DNA from: Pieris napi
Lineage: Eukaryota; Arthropoda; Insecta; Lepidoptera; Pieridae
Length of the DNA: 64,000 bases
Direction: 5' to 3'
Assembly: GCF_905475465.1 (NCBI RefSeq)
Contig: NC_062248.1
Location: 10,168,001 to 10,232,000 of the forward strand
Made by a program: the position numbers and the translations under genes. The first letter of the stretch is position 1. Each line of letters begins with the position of its first letter. The notes under the pieces were generated by a model that saw nothing but the letters and a program-made list of their open reading frames with translations, had not been told where the DNA came from and did not search any database. Of the stretch, positions 12,165 through 24,972 are shown piece by piece.

Positions 12165-12350
12165 TTCGGTCCAAGCGCTATAAAGCTTTTTAAGGAAATA
12201 GCAAAAAGGTTAGTCGACATCACAGGAACCCAAGAGCTGGCAGCTACCTCGGACAAAGATATTTTAGTCTCGCTATCTTTTATAAGGGGGAACGCTGCCA
12301 GTATCTTTGGAACCTTGCCTAAAGGGACTCCTTTTAAAAATATATTTTAG
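12165..12350 (+). pseudogene. Transposon ORF C-terminal fragment, family uncertain
   Basis: An in-frame 61-residue stretch ends in TAG at 12350: FGPSAIKLFKEIAKRLVDIT, then LVSLSFIRGNAASIFGTLP. The RGNAAS...GT pattern resembles the ends of ORFs repeated in lepidopteran genomes, but I cannot name the element. Confidence 0.35.
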
Positions 12351-13951
12351 TTATAATATATTAAGGTTATTTATTGTTTTCTTTTTGTGTAAATTACAAA
12401 AAATATAATAATATTTATTCTAACATGAATTGTTATTACTTTATTACTGAACATAGAACTGTTTAGATCAAATCTAGTTACATTACCCTAATTGTATCTA
12501 CTGTCATTTTTAGCCACTATCTAAAAAGTCGAAGGTTTTTTAGTATATCTTTGTCATTAAAATCCTATTTATTTATTTAAACTTCGTTACGTTATACAAA
12601 AACATACATATATAAAAAGCAGGTTACATAAGTTATTAGGCAACGGGCGGCCTTACCGCTAACAAGCGATTTCTTTCAGGCAACCCTAAAATAAAAAATA
12701 AACAATAATAAATATAAACAACAATTTAAAAGCTAATCCAAGGGTTAATTGAGTCACAATTATTATATAAAAGTAGTAATCTTTATAATGATCGAATTAA
12801 ACATATATGCCAAGAGTTTGTGTATGTAATTGTGAACGCGTTTAAGAAAATTGTAGATAATATTAGTACTTAATCACAAAACGGCAGTACTCGGCATCTA
12901 ATACCAAATAAACATGGTGGGTATAATTTTAATACCAATAGTAAACTTATTTAACAAAACTTCCAAAAGGTTTTTAAAAAAGGAATTTTAAAAATTACTG
13001 TTGGTTGGTTCGAAATCTAAAAATCTACCTGCTAACCGTGGCTGCCTTAACGAGGTCTTTAACAAGATACCACCTCGGGGCATTTCGTGTCAGCACGTGT
13101 GGGTAATTAACGTTCCATTAATAGTTCTTTTTCTATTTTGGATCCAAGTTAATTATAGAAAAACTGTAGTCTAGTTTATCTTTAAATAATGATATATATA
13201 TAAATGCTAAAAGGCTTAATATGATCTTGAAATGTTTGTGGAAGTTCAGAAAAGGTTTAAACGACGGGAAACAAAACTAATAAATAAATAAACATACTAT
13301 AAACAAAATGAATTACAAAAAAAAATACTGTTTGGATGGGTAATATTCGAGATATAAAAAATTGTCTTGGTTGTCGTATATTTATCAGAAATTTTTGTTT
13401 CATAGCTGTAGTATGAGGTCCGATTTTGTCTGTAGAATAAGGCACGCAAGTGCGTTGCAGGCCTTTCAAGAATTGGTACACTGTTTTCATGAAGGACCTT
13501 AAGTCGAAAATTGTACGAGGTCTTTTATGTTAAATAAAATTAAAAACTAATAAAACAGTCCCGATAGACAGTTTCAGATGACCTTTAAGTTTGAAGTGAG
13601 ATGAAGGAAATATTATCATAACATAGGGTCAAGATATTGACTTGTTTGCAAAGGCTTAAGGGGATTTTTTATATCATATTTCGTGTAGGGGAGGCCGGGG
13701 TTCAAAGTGCCTACATGTCCCATTATATGTTTAAAGCATTAATATACAAATATTAATATAACAGAATCACAAAGAATACTGTGTGTATTAAAATATAATT
13801 TTTCTAATATATTATTATTGAAATAAAGCTTGATCAAAATTCGAAAATCAAAAGTCGATAACTGATTAGTTACTGATTAGTTAGATTACTTTATGTGATA
13901 GCTATTGTACTTTAGCTATTTTATTATAAAGTTATATGTAACTCAGTACAA
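12351..13951. other. Gene-free stretch, nothing recognised
   Basis: AT-rich, with short frames only. There is a weak LINE-tail remnant near 13440-13510 (aaggcacgcaagtgcgttgc). Confidence 0.5.
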
Positions 13952-14172
13952 GAGCAGTGTTGGCCTAGTGGCTTCAGCGTGCGACTCTCATTCCTGAGGT
14001 CTTAGATTCTATCCCGGCTGTGCGCCCATGGACTTTCTTTCTATGTGCACAATTATCAAACGACAGTTTGTGTCACGCACATGAGGCTGATCACCTATTT
14101 GCCTATTAGATTGACAAATGTTCATGAAACAGATACAGAAATCCGAGGCCTAGAATGGTTGTAGCGCCACTG
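13952..14172 (+). repeat. SINE A
   Basis: The head ttggcctagtggcttcagcg (box A region) is intact, and the tail ends gtagcgccactg. A middle segment is deleted. Confidence 0.8.
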
Positions 14173-14925
14173 ATTTTTTTTACTGAACTAACCAACTAAT
14201 AAATATATATAATCCTTTCAGTTATATGACAAGGAGATGTATAGAATAAACTGTGTACCTTTTTATAGAAATTTCCCAATATCCCCAACTCTTGTGGTGC
14301 AAGAGCTTATTTTTTACACATATTATTTACATATATATATCCTATACTATATATTTTATAGGGGAGTGGGAGCCCGTCGTCATGCCTCCGCTATGCTCTT
14401 GTAGCAGTGACTGACGCTCTTCACAATCTTACTGCAGAAATCTTCCAGTTGCGATCTGAAGCTTCTTAATATTTCTGGTAAACTCTCGGTAGTTACCTTT
14501 ATATTGATTTTTTATCGCACCTGGAGATTTCTTTTTAACCCCTATTTAGAAGTGATTCGTGTCAATTTCTTATTTTCTGTAACAACGACGATCTACAGTC
14601 CCAAGCTTGTACATATTAATTTAGAAAATTGTCCATTTCAAATAAATAAGATTGAATAAGTACATAAAGGGATTACCGGTGACATTATAGTCCCGCTTGG
14701 CCCTGTCTTAAGCTAATTACATCAGTGACAGTCAAGCATTCTGCGGAAACGCATTGATATGTATAATTATATTGTAATTTCAATGTAAAATATCAGTCAG
14801 TATCATTTAATATACTGACTGATTCTGGGTAAATGTCTATTTAAAAAATAATACTACTGTTTACTCCTTGAATAAGTTTCTAAGGGTACGTCAAGTCGTG
14901 GCGACTCCGCTAAGTATATACATTA

Positions 14926-15305
14926 TACAGGGTGGCCAAAAAGTCGCGGATCAAACGCAAATAGGGGATAGATGAGGTCATCAGCTGCAAAAAATTGTTC
15001 TACAGGAGGTCTCTAAGCTCAACCCCTGCAGAGTTATGATTTATTTTGCGTTTTTATAAGAAATTGACTTTTTTCACTAATTCTTATTGAAATTCGAAAA
15101 TATCTACATCCTGTATCTTTTTCATAATATCCACTAGATTGGTACTAATGAGTTCTTGCGTAAGACATACTATTTATAGTTGTTTATTGAGTGTATTGAA
15201 GATAATGTTAAGTCATACGATATAATTTTTATTCAAATCATAACTTTTTGTTTACTTCGGACCCCACTGTGAAAAAAAATTACTCTACCGAAAAGTGACC
15301 CTGTA
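14926..15305. mobile_element. Candidate MITE with TACAGGGTG-type ends
   Basis: The left end is tacagggtggccaaaaagtc and the right end aaaagtgaccctgta, giving short inverted termini (TACAGGGT). The interior is AT-rich without coding. Only the ends support it. Confidence 0.45.
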
Positions 15306-16150
15306 TTAAAAGTTTTGGCGCATTTAATAGTGATTCTGAAAAGGTATAACACATGGCCATGAGTCGCTCTAATATCTTTCTAGGAATTATTATTTTCCGC
15401 CTACTCTGCGGCCGCCCCAGGTTTTTGCTTTTTTTGCTCCGAGGAAGGTGAGTAACGTGTTCCGAATTAGATTAATAACATCATGAAAAAATAATAAAAT
15501 TTCGAATAATTAGAGTGTTAAAATAAAAAAAATGAATGTGGTAAAAATGGATGTCTCAAGAATAAATTTCTAACAATAATATTGCTTGAGCGGTCTTATC
15601 CAGCGCCGTCTTCCAAAAAATGTAGTTGGAGGGTAATCCAAAATTTTTAAATCGCCACGATTCATTACACATTCTCTTTTGCCTAGTATCGCTCTGTTAA
15701 TAGTTGCCATATTTCCTTTTAATTTTATTATTAAAAAACCTGCGTTATGTAATATTAACATTCAGCTCATCTATAAACATTTTGTTTTTATACTGAAAAG
15801 TGTATATTATTATTAACCTTCTATGTTACTGTATTACTCCCCTTATACTGATATTTGTGTGTTCGTCAATTGAATTGTCAATTGAAAGGATATATTCATT
15901 AATCATTATTATTGATTAGAAATTGGGTATCAACGGCCACCATTATTAGTGGTATCGTTAAAACAAATGATCAACTCTTTATGTAGGGTGAATAATGCAT
16001 AGTCAAATCGGAAACTCATTTAACGATTTAACCTACAAGTGTAACAATCAATCATAGTTAGGCGTGGGCATTCGATCAACTATTTGTTGTGACGCTAACG
16101 ATTTACGAATACGAACGTACTTAGAGATTTAGGGCCCTTTCCTTTACAAT
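15306..16150. other. Gene-free stretch, nothing recognised
   Basis: AT-rich intergenic sequence. A GC-richer patch near 15410-15430 (tgcggccgccccaggttttt) has no frame or repeat partner in the window. Confidence 0.5.
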
Positions 16151-16529
16151 AAAAAATATTGGTTGTTTGTAAAGTAGGTTTACGATCGAGATGTTTACGT
16201 GATAACGTCTTATTGGTGATATAAGTTTTTGGGAAGTAAGGAATTAATGAAGATAACAATTTTTTCAAATTTTAAATTAAATCTATCGTTTTATTCACAC
16301 TTTTGATGATAAATTTCGGGTGTAAAATGACAAGTTTACTTATTCGACTATGATATACATTTTTCTTCATACATTCACGGAATGACTGGCAGCGCTCGAG
16401 ATGAGACGGGAGATCGGTCCGTCTCTCTCTCGTTATACCTGCGATCGCGCTCGTGAGGTTTTGGTGTGACACAAGTTTCTGAACATGTCACCCGACTAAA
16501 ACGATTTTAAAGACGTTATCACGTCAAAA
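16151..16529. repeat. 379-bp high-identity repeat, copy 1
   Basis: It begins aaaaaatattggttgtttgt and ends agacgttatcacgtcaaaa. An inverted motif (acgtgataacgtctt near the left, agacgttatcacgt at the right) suggests a DNA-transposon MITE. It differs from copy 2 at only about four sites that I could see. Confidence 0.85.
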
Positions 16530-17033
16530 TCTCCATTATTATAAAATCACATTACCTGTCCACATCGTATCCCTAACTTTCGTAGTAACTACTAACTGAC
16601 GTGAGACTGATCTTCAATTAAATTATTATGATTCATTTTTACTTCTTATTTTTCATGTATCCTTTATTGGTTTAGTTTGTTTTTTGTTCCTGTTTAGTTT
16701 GCTTCTTAATAACTATATGTAATATATATTTTTGCACTTCTTGCCTACCCTATCTAATTTAATACGTTTTTTTTCTTTTCTCACAGTAGCTGCCTGGAAG
16801 AGATCGCTCGAAAGCGATAAGGCCGCCAGTTGCCCTCCTTTCCATTTAATTATGTTAAAATTGTATATTGTAATGCAAGGAAGTGTTAATAAATAAATAA
16901 AATCTCCCAATCTATGGATTTTGATATAGTCAAACTATCCAGATACAAACTCACAAATCACATAAAAATTACGCTAGCCGAATTGAGTTTCTAATCTACA
17001 GAGGCTTCACTACGTATCTTGTTCTCTCGTTTC

Positions 17034-17160
17034 ACACACGCACACACACACACTCACCCACCCACCCCCCACACACACACAGCACAACCTATTAACAACG
17101 TTCAGCAAAAGGCCGGCAACGCACTTGCGAGCCCTCTGGCATTGACAGTGTCCAAGGGCT
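17034..17160 (+). repeat. CA/CCCA-rich tract followed by LINE tail F
   Basis: An impure CA and ACCC run (17034-17080), then ggccggcaacgcacttgcga and gccctctggcattgacagtg. Confidence 0.6.
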
Positions 17161-17249
17161 TAAGGCCCTATTCCAGCACGAATTGCAGTGATAATCTGAT
17201 GATAGACAGATAAAAACGGTTCTAAAGGCAACTTTAAAATTTAAAAAAT

Positions 17250-17465
17250 CAGTGGCTCTACAACCTCTTTAGGTCTGGGCCTCAGATTTCTGAATCTGTT
17301 TCATGATCATTTGTCAATCTAATAGGTAAGTAGGTGATCTTCTTGTGCCTGACACGCGCCGTGCGTCGACTTTTTGGGTCTAAGGACTCCCAAAATTGTT
17401 TCAACCTACGAGCGAGTTTTAAATGCACACATAGAAAGTCTGTTTGTACACAGCCAGGCATCTAT
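17250..17465 (-). repeat. SINE A, minus strand
   Basis: cagtggctctacaacctctt, then the reversed body to cacagccaggca. The tRNA head is truncated. Confidence 0.75.
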
Positions 17466-17970
17466 GAGACCGACCCCAGAGTTCATATCCATTACTTAGA
17501 CTGACATATATGTAATTCGTTATTAAAAGCAGTTCCATATGTTATGATAGGAAAAATTAAACATATCGACATAGCCGCGACGGACTTACATTAATAGCAT
17601 TAGTGTGGTTTCGCGGTAGTGATGGGCGCATTTCGATAAATTAAAATATTGAAAAACATTATTTTTGTAAGTTGCGTTGTCTGGGGCGATTTTCTTACTG
17701 ATGAATGAACTTCACGACTTTCGCTTATAAAATAATGTGTTTTCTATGAAAGTTTATGTCATATTAGATATGGAATAGATTAACAACTAAAATATTAACT
17801 TGACTTATTTGTGCGTTTCTAAAACTAAGTGACATAAACCTATAAAAATAAGTGATATTGTACAGTCCCGGAAATTTTATTTGGGCTTTTGATAATTGTC
17901 CTGCGTTATTTATATCATGGACGCATATATATATGTAACTTATCTACTATACTATCTTTTCTGAAAAGGT

Positions 17971-18101
17971 GGAAGCTTGTAGTTTATTGTTTATCAGAAT
18001 GCCAAATCATAAAATGACTGCTTCACGACTGATTTGAGAGCGACCGCCGATGCGAAAACCGCTATGTGAGTTCGAAAAGTGAGTTACAGAATCGCAGGGC
18101 A
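17971..18101. mobile_element. Foldback element, right half
   Basis: It holds the centre (agcttgtagtttattgttta) and the right arm to gaatcgcagggc; the left arm is absent. Confidence 0.8.
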
Positions 18102-18199
18102 GTCCAACCTCATGTTTAGTGAGATCTAGTCTGACGTTAACTTACCTTAAATTAAAACTTTCATAAAAATTCAAAAAAAGTCAAAAGTAAAAAATTATT

Positions 18200-18493
18200 T
18201 ATTCAAGTAGGTAACACAATGTACACTTATGAACGACAAAAAAGAAATATATATTAAATACTTCCAATTTTACATTAACTGCCAGTTCTCAAATCAAGGG
18301 CGTAGAACGGAAGAGAAGAACTGGCAATAAACTCTCCGCCACCCTTTTTAATCGCTAAGTTTTTTGGTTTACACAATGTTTGTAAAGCTGCAACCATTAC
18401 ATCATGATATCTTAAGTAATAAATAATAATAAAATAAATTAAAAACAAAGATTTTTCCTCTATCAGCAGGAGGCAGGGTGAAATAGGAGCACC
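18200..18493 (-). mobile_element. LINE 3' end (family C), truncated
   Basis: gtaggtaacacaatgtacac through cctctatcagcaggaggcag; 5' truncated at the cctcctgctgatagagg block. Confidence 0.6.
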
Positions 18494-18896
18494 TCATTTA
18501 ATTTAATTTAAACATCAGGCTGAAGAAAGTTGTTGGGTGATTGTAGCACATTCTGAATATCGATACAGTTTACAGTTTCGCCGCATCACTACTGTCAGGG
18601 CTGGGCCACTTTGTAAATTCGATTACGGTATTCACTTACCATATTGTTAGCTAGTGTCCCACAGGACACAACAGTGTCTCTGTCTGTTCTGTGTAGTGGT
18701 ACATAGTGCACATCATGAAATAGGATATTAAAAATCAGGTAAGGTTAATTAAAAAAAAACTAATTAATTCTATATTTTAAATTTCATTTGAACTTGAATC
18801 GTATTCCAATTTTAAATATTTTTTACTGAAATAGCCAGCTAATAGTAGCGTTATTAAGAAAAAAAAACGAAACGTTTTTAGTTAAGAACCGCTACA

Positions 18897-19157
18897 ACCT
18901 GGTGTTCGTCTTGTAGCTACAGCGTGCGACTCTCATCCCTGATGTCGTAGGTTCGATCTCAGGCTGTGCAACAATTGACTTTCTTTCCATGTGCGCATTT
19001 AATATTTGCTCGAACGGTGAAGCAAAACATCGTGAGGAAACCGGCTTGCCTTAGACCCAAAAAGTCGACGTGTGTCAGGCACAGGAGGCTGATCACCTAC
19101 TTGCCTATTAGATTGACAAATGATCGGTATACAGAAATCTGAGGCCCAGACCTAAAA
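18897..19157 (+). repeat. SINE A
   Basis: The head tacagcgtgcgactctcatc with box B ggttcgatctc leads into the full body and ends ggcccagacctaaaaa. Confidence 0.75.
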
Positions 19158-19887
19158 AAAATATTTATTTATTTAAAGAAAAATTTAACAGTGATTTCAC
19201 ATAAACACCACATATAATCTGTGGTAGGCTTAAGTCCTTTGTTTAATCTAAAATGTTAACACCCGTTTAACTGTGCGTAGGCTGGTGACAGGAGTTAATT
19301 GTAGGGTAGTACAAAGCTTCGCGGATTTATAATATGAAGGTTTAACTTGAAGTTTCTTTGTGTTATTTATTAGTGTAATTATGAGGCGTAAACCGGACAT
19401 TTCACTGATAATTTAAACTACATTGATTATAACTGAAAAACCGATACTAATAACTAAATACTTGGTTACAATGTTTTTGTGAATTATTTAATAATTGATT
19501 ATAATATCAAGACGGATCGATTTGACACGAAGCAAAGAAAACTTTCTTCAATTGTGAACCTCCTACTTCAGGTTTTTGGAGTTAAAACACACCACTACCG
19601 AAAAAAATTAAGAACCAACTAGACACAGATTCATATTATATACATAAAAAGATATTGCTAACAACAGCAAAATAAAATAAAAGACAATGAACAATAATAT
19701 TATTAAAAGGTACACAGCCGCAGGGACCAAACTTTTAAAATTTGTTTTAATTTTCTATTTATTAATTTTTAGTAATTAATAATATGTAGGTTAAGAAGTT
19801 TGTAAATACTGAATATTTGTGTTGGATAGAATATGGAAAAACGTACTTCTAAAGAATTTTAATTAATAAGAACAACGTACAAAAAGA

Positions 19888-20130
19888 GCCCTGCGATTCT
19901 GTAACTCACTTTTCGAACTCACACAGCGGTTTTCACATCGACGGTCGCTCTCAAATCAGTCGTGAAGCAGTCATTTTATGATTTGGCATTCTGATAAACA
20001 ATTAACTACAAGCTCCCACCTTTTCAGAATGCCAAATCATAAAATGACTGCTTCACGACTGATTTGATAGCGACCGTCGATGCGAAAACCGCTGTGTGAG
20101 TTCGAAAAGTGAGTTACAGAATCGCAGGGC
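19888..20130. mobile_element. Foldback element, full length (243 bp)
   Basis: Two arms of roughly 110 bp in inverted orientation (gccctgcgattctgtaactc ... gagttacagaatcgcagggc) flank a short centre, ataaacaattaactacaagc. Both arms carry a private A/T change in the gacggtc/gaccgtc motif. No coding sequence. Confidence 0.88.
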
Positions 20131-21051
20131 TGTTACCAATTTCCATGTTTCAACAGCTTTGTGTTTTTTAAGAGTAATAAAAAAAAATCAAGCATTTGCG
20201 TCATAACACGCCACAGACAGGTCCCCCAAGCTTTTTATAACAGACAATTCATACGAGAAACTTAAAACAATAAAACGCCAATAATTCCCTTTATGATAGT
20301 TTTATTTCCTATACTTTGATAAACTTTGTCCAAGTACTATTTGAATGCGTATGCGACACGTTTTACGACTGAAACGTGTTACAGCTTAACGATTCTTAGT
20401 TATTTTTAGAACATTAACAGTATAGAACACTGTACATAGAAGATTTTTTTGATTATTTTATTTTATGGTTTCTTTAAGTGGTTGGATAAACGTCACTTAC
20501 ACCGTGTACGGCCCAGAATAATAAATCTATTAATCTTATTTAATGCAATAGTGTAATAAAATCGATCGATAAAAGCTGACTAGTGCCCAGAGAGCAATGG
20601 ACCGCTCCATTCATTCCCCAGTATCCTAATCAAATAGAATCACAAAATACGAAGTGACCACAGGGCGATAACTAAGATCAACGAGGCGCTAACCCACGCC
20701 TTACAGCTCAAATAGAAATGGACAGGGTGTACAGATTGCAAGGTGTACACCCTGCCCAATATAAAAGATAGACCTCCAGGAGAAACGTGGGAAACACAAG
20801 AGTTTTCTGGGGAGAAATAGTGAGAGATGAAAACATATCCAAATTGATAGTTCTGAAGGAGACCTTTATCCAAAAGGGTCCATACTGCAGAGCATGAAGT
20901 AATGGAAATAAAAATAATGTAGATAGATAGCTAAACTATCTGATTTGTAATTATCAATAGTATGGAATTAAGTGGCATTATTTTCCATAATAGGCCATAC
21001 AATGCGAGGCGAGTGAAGAAAATAACCGGTGAAAACAGATAGTCCAGTCCT

Positions 21052-21294
21052 GCCCTGCGATTCTGTAACTCACTTCACGAACTCACACAGCGGTTTTCGC
21101 ATCGGCGGTCTCTCTCAAATCAGTCGTGAAGCAGTCATTTTATGATTTGGCATTCTGATAAACAATAAAGTACAAGCTCCCACCTTTTCAGAATGCCAAA
21201 TCATAAAATGACTGCTTCACGACTGATTTGAGAGAGACCGCCGATGCGAAAACCGCTGTGTGAGTTCGTGAAGTGAGTTACAGAATCGCAGGGC
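21052..21294. mobile_element. Foldback element, full length (243 bp)
   Basis: Same family and length as the copy at 19888. Both arms share private variants: cttcacgaac on the left with gttcgtgaag on the right, and gtctctctc with gagagagac. The arms are thus more alike within this element than to other copies. Confidence 0.88.
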
Positions 21295-21504
21295 AGATGT
21301 TTCCACGCTTTTAGTTAGTTTAGTTACTACAGCTGGGTTTCATCATCGGACGTCGAGGCAGAATATGAATTTCCAGCCGGGTCATCTCGTCCGTCGTACA
21401 ACTGAGCGTTACGAAGTTTTTGCCGCTCACCACCACTACGTGGAACCTGCTGCCCACTGAAGTATTTCCGAACCAATTCGACTTAGGGTCCAAAAACAAA
21501 AAAG

Positions 21505-21993
21505 TGCGTCAGAAGTCAAACTTCTTTGGGAAAATATTTTTTAAGTCTTGTTCATATACACAGATGTAAAAACTTTAGATTTCCGAGACTTAGAGAGAGG
21601 GAAAAAGCAAGATAATTTAATTTAGAAATTTAATGAATTTAATTGTCATTAAAATATTAAGTGTCGAATATTTATACAAATTATAAATTTAATTTATTTC
21701 TTCGCTAATAAAAACACGTGGCGTTTTAATTTACAACTCGTCATTTGAGATTTCAATAAATTATTTTGCATAAAATATAAAATACTAATAATTTCATAAA
21801 TTCTCTTTACGAAATTTTAATTTTAAAATAGAATTTCTATAACGTAATTCGCCCTTCTCACTCTCTCTCAATCGGTCTCAACACTCTCTTCCTTATCTTC
21901 GACAAAAACTCTGCACATCTTCGTGACGCTAATAATTATTGCGTTTCACCCGTAAAAATTTTACTCTCATGCGCCTAAGGAAGTTTCACTTCA
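21505..21993 (+). mobile_element. MITE family A, copy 2 (both termini visible)
   Basis: The left end is agtcaaacttctttgg and the right end gcgcctaaggaagtttcact, forming inverted termini. No coding frame. Confidence 0.75.
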
Positions 21994-22183
21994 TAAAGGG
22001 TAACTCAAAGCATTCGGTCGCCACGTGATACTTTAGAATTCTATAATTACAATGAGAGTAAGGTTAGTGTGTCAGGGTGTGCAGTAAGTCGACCTTAAGC
22101 AGAGATTATTTACAAATTGGATAACGAGTTACCAGCCAATAGTGTATAGTGCATAAACGTGACACAAGATGTTTTCTATACTA

Positions 22184-22767
22184 TCTATACTATAATATTA
22201 TAAAGAGGAAAGGTTTGATTTTTTGTTTGTTTGAAATGAATAGGCTCCGAAACTATTGGACCGATTTCAAAAATTCTTTCAACGGTGAAAGAATTTTTGA
22301 AATCGGTCGGCAAGCTACACTATTCCCGAGTAACATAGGCTATGTTTAATTTTCAAAAAAATTAGGGATGCTTACTAAAACTTGAATAATCTAACCCAAG
22401 GTGTAAAAAAATAAACAAAAAACTTCCTTCAATCGCGTGCGCTGCGAAAACTATTAATGATAGAACAAAATGATGTATTAAAATTTTTCAGGACATCTGT
22501 ATCTTTTATAGTTACGTCACAATAAGCGTCCTTTTATTAATTTTTTTTTTATTAAAATACCACCGCTAGAAAAGGCTCTTTGTTCGTACCTAGGTATTGA
22601 TCCTTATCAAAATAAATACCAACGTTTCACATAAGCTACAATTTAATGGCATAACCACCAAAAAAGCATGGTGGATTAGTGTTCTCCTGCCGTTTCTCTT
22701 GAATAGTTTACTACTATGTAATATAACAAAAATCTTAGCCACAGCAACGCTTGGCCGAGTCTACTAG
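22184..22767 (+). mobile_element. Helitron-like element of a second subfamily with a strong internal hairpin
   Basis: It starts TCTATACTATAATATTATAA and ends in a hairpin-like cttggccgagtctaCTAG before T. It has the aggctccgaaactattggac motif shared by many lepidopteran copies. A 22-bp perfect inverted repeat with a 6-nt loop lies at 22259-22308. Confidence 0.6.
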
Positions 22768-23729
22768 TACTTTATAAAGTTGAATGTAATTCCGAACACT
22801 GTGTTCAGGCTGTGCTGGTACTGGCTAGATCGTTTCAAGACTTATAACTCATGGATATTTTCATATTTTTATTGAAGTTCACCATATGACATATCATATG
22901 CAATGCTATATCTATAGTAACCTATCAATTCTAATATACATGACAATTATGGTGATAAATGTTACAAAAATTAAACAGTACAAAATATTTAAAAAAAACA
23001 TTTGTAATTTTAGATAACAATCAGCTAAAATTACTAGTAAATAACTAATAATTACTAGAAAATAGCGGGATTAGGTATCAGATATGTTAAATTGATCAGC
23101 CCACTATTAAGCTCAGCTAAGTATTGTTTATTCTGTTATATTCGCGAAGGATTCAACTCCTAGTTTGGTTTTGATTATCTTATAACCCAAATTGAACTGT
23201 TTCTTATATGTGTGTATAACCCACTATGTTAAAACAGTTACATTTCAACATACTTTTGAAATTAGCTTAAGTTCCTTCAAGAAAGGATTCCCCCATTTAA
23301 AAAGTGTTGCCACTTTAATTCCATACTATCAAAAATTACAAATCAGATCGGTGTTAGTTAGCTATTGTATATATTCTTCCCACTACTTCGTGTACTGCAT
23401 GGACCCATTTTGGGTAAAAACTTCCTCCTGGACTTTCCATTTGGGTTTGTTCTTTGCTCCATCCAATCACACTATGCAATTCTCTCAAGGTGTTAAGAGT
23501 ATAACATAGAGTGTGGCAACATACAATCATTTCAGTCGTGTCATTTCTATGCTGTGTAATTTTTGATGTACCAAAAACTTTACATCTTACGTTCTATAAA
23601 GCAAACATAAAAATCTTGATAACGTCTCGTGGTAAATAAAATACGCATTAAAATTGTGAGCGTCAGTTTATATATAAACAAGGTTTATGTATTGCGGTGA
23701 AGATGGTTGAATTCGGAAATATGCAAGTT

Positions 23730-24087
23730 TTTTTGAAGTTATACTTCTTTAGGCGCGTTATGAAAAATTGATGAGAGTGAAATTTTACGATGCGCGCGCA
23801 TCGTGACACAAAATTAACAGAATGAAGTTGCCCACGGAAGATGCTACGGCATTGGACATAATTTAAAAACAACATTCTAATTTCGAATAATAATAGAATT
23901 TATGTTACACTTAATGTAAGAGAATAATAATATTTATTTATTTAATTTTTAAAATGTAAACTGAACTATAGACTATAATGACTCCTTTTCCAGCCTTTGA
24001 TTATTTAATTATTTCATCAAAAACTATTTTTAATAATGCCAAAGTATAACTTCTTATGCGCGTACATAAGTAGTAAGTACACGCACC
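23730..24087. mobile_element. MITE family B (gaagttatacttc ends), copy 1
   Basis: The left end is tgaagttatacttctttagg and the right end caaagtataacttcttatgc. The interior includes a cgatgcgcgcgcatcgtgac block. Copies also lie at 33256 and 38003. Confidence 0.75.
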
Positions 24088-24659
24088 CTTTTTTTTTAAT
24101 TTGTCTCTGCACATACATTATGATCTAGGCTAACTAATTTGTAGTTTAAATCTAGTCAAATTTACAAAAAGGAAATTTGTTCGGTCTATACTTGAGCTTC
24201 GAACGTCAAGGCAGCTCCGCTACTCTAAAGTAAACAAAGAAAAAACAAAACGTAGTTTTTAATTATATATTTAATTAAAATTAAAAAAAATTTAAATTAA
24301 AATTAGTTTTTATTAAATACATGTGTCTTTCTTATAGTTTATGTTCTCGTCGTGTGATTTTCCGGTAAATTTGACTTGTAAAAAGCCTCTTTTCTGAGGA
24401 AACTCATTTGTATCATTTGCTGAGTGCTAGTATCATGATTAGCTATCAACAGCACATGGCTATCTCCTTTGATCTGAACGATTAATTTGTTTACATGACT
24501 CGGTTCGTTTCACTGTAGAGGCTATAGTGAGAGCGGGTTTAAAACTGTAATAAAATTGTTACACTTACAATTGTAGAAAGGAAGAATTTCTTTAGCCACA
24601 AGCTTTATTACACTTTGTAAGATATAATGTTAATAGAAATTACATAGAATTATTGTTTT
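24088..24659. other. Gene-free stretch, nothing recognised
   Basis: AT-rich, with no coding frame over 60 codons and no repeat partner seen. Confidence 0.5.
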
Positions 24660-24972
24660 GAGCAGAGTTGGCCTAGTGGCTTTATTGTGCGATTTTTATC
24701 CATTAGGTTGTAGGTTCAATCCCCGACTCAGCACCTACACACACACACACACACACACACACTGACTTTCTGTCTATGTGTGACTTTTCATCTAACATTC
24801 GTTATAACGGTGGAGGAAAATATCGTGAGTAAACCGGCTTGCCTTAGACCAAAAAGTTGGCGTGTGTCAGGCACAGGAGGCTTATCACCTACTTGCCTAT
24901 TAGTTTGACAAATGATCATGAAACAGATACAGAAATCTGAGGCCCAGAACTAAAAAGGTTGTAACGCCACTG
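24660..24972 (+). repeat. SINE A with an internal (AC)n expansion
   Basis: The head ttggcctagtggctttattg is followed by a (CA)-rich run at 24734-24762 after the box B region, then the normal body and the tail gtaacgccactg. Confidence 0.78.

Noticed and set aside
16272..16472. 66-codon minus-strand frame, also present at 57052-57252
   Set aside because: It has no ATG at the frame start, lies wholly inside the 379-bp repeat, and its duplication comes with the repeat. I treat it as part of a mobile element, not a host gene.
23192..23509. 105-codon + strand frame
   Set aside because: Its composition looks random and it shows no motif. The opposite strand reads a broken LINE-like stretch (DGAKNKPKWKVQEEVF) with stops. 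At best it is transposon debris.
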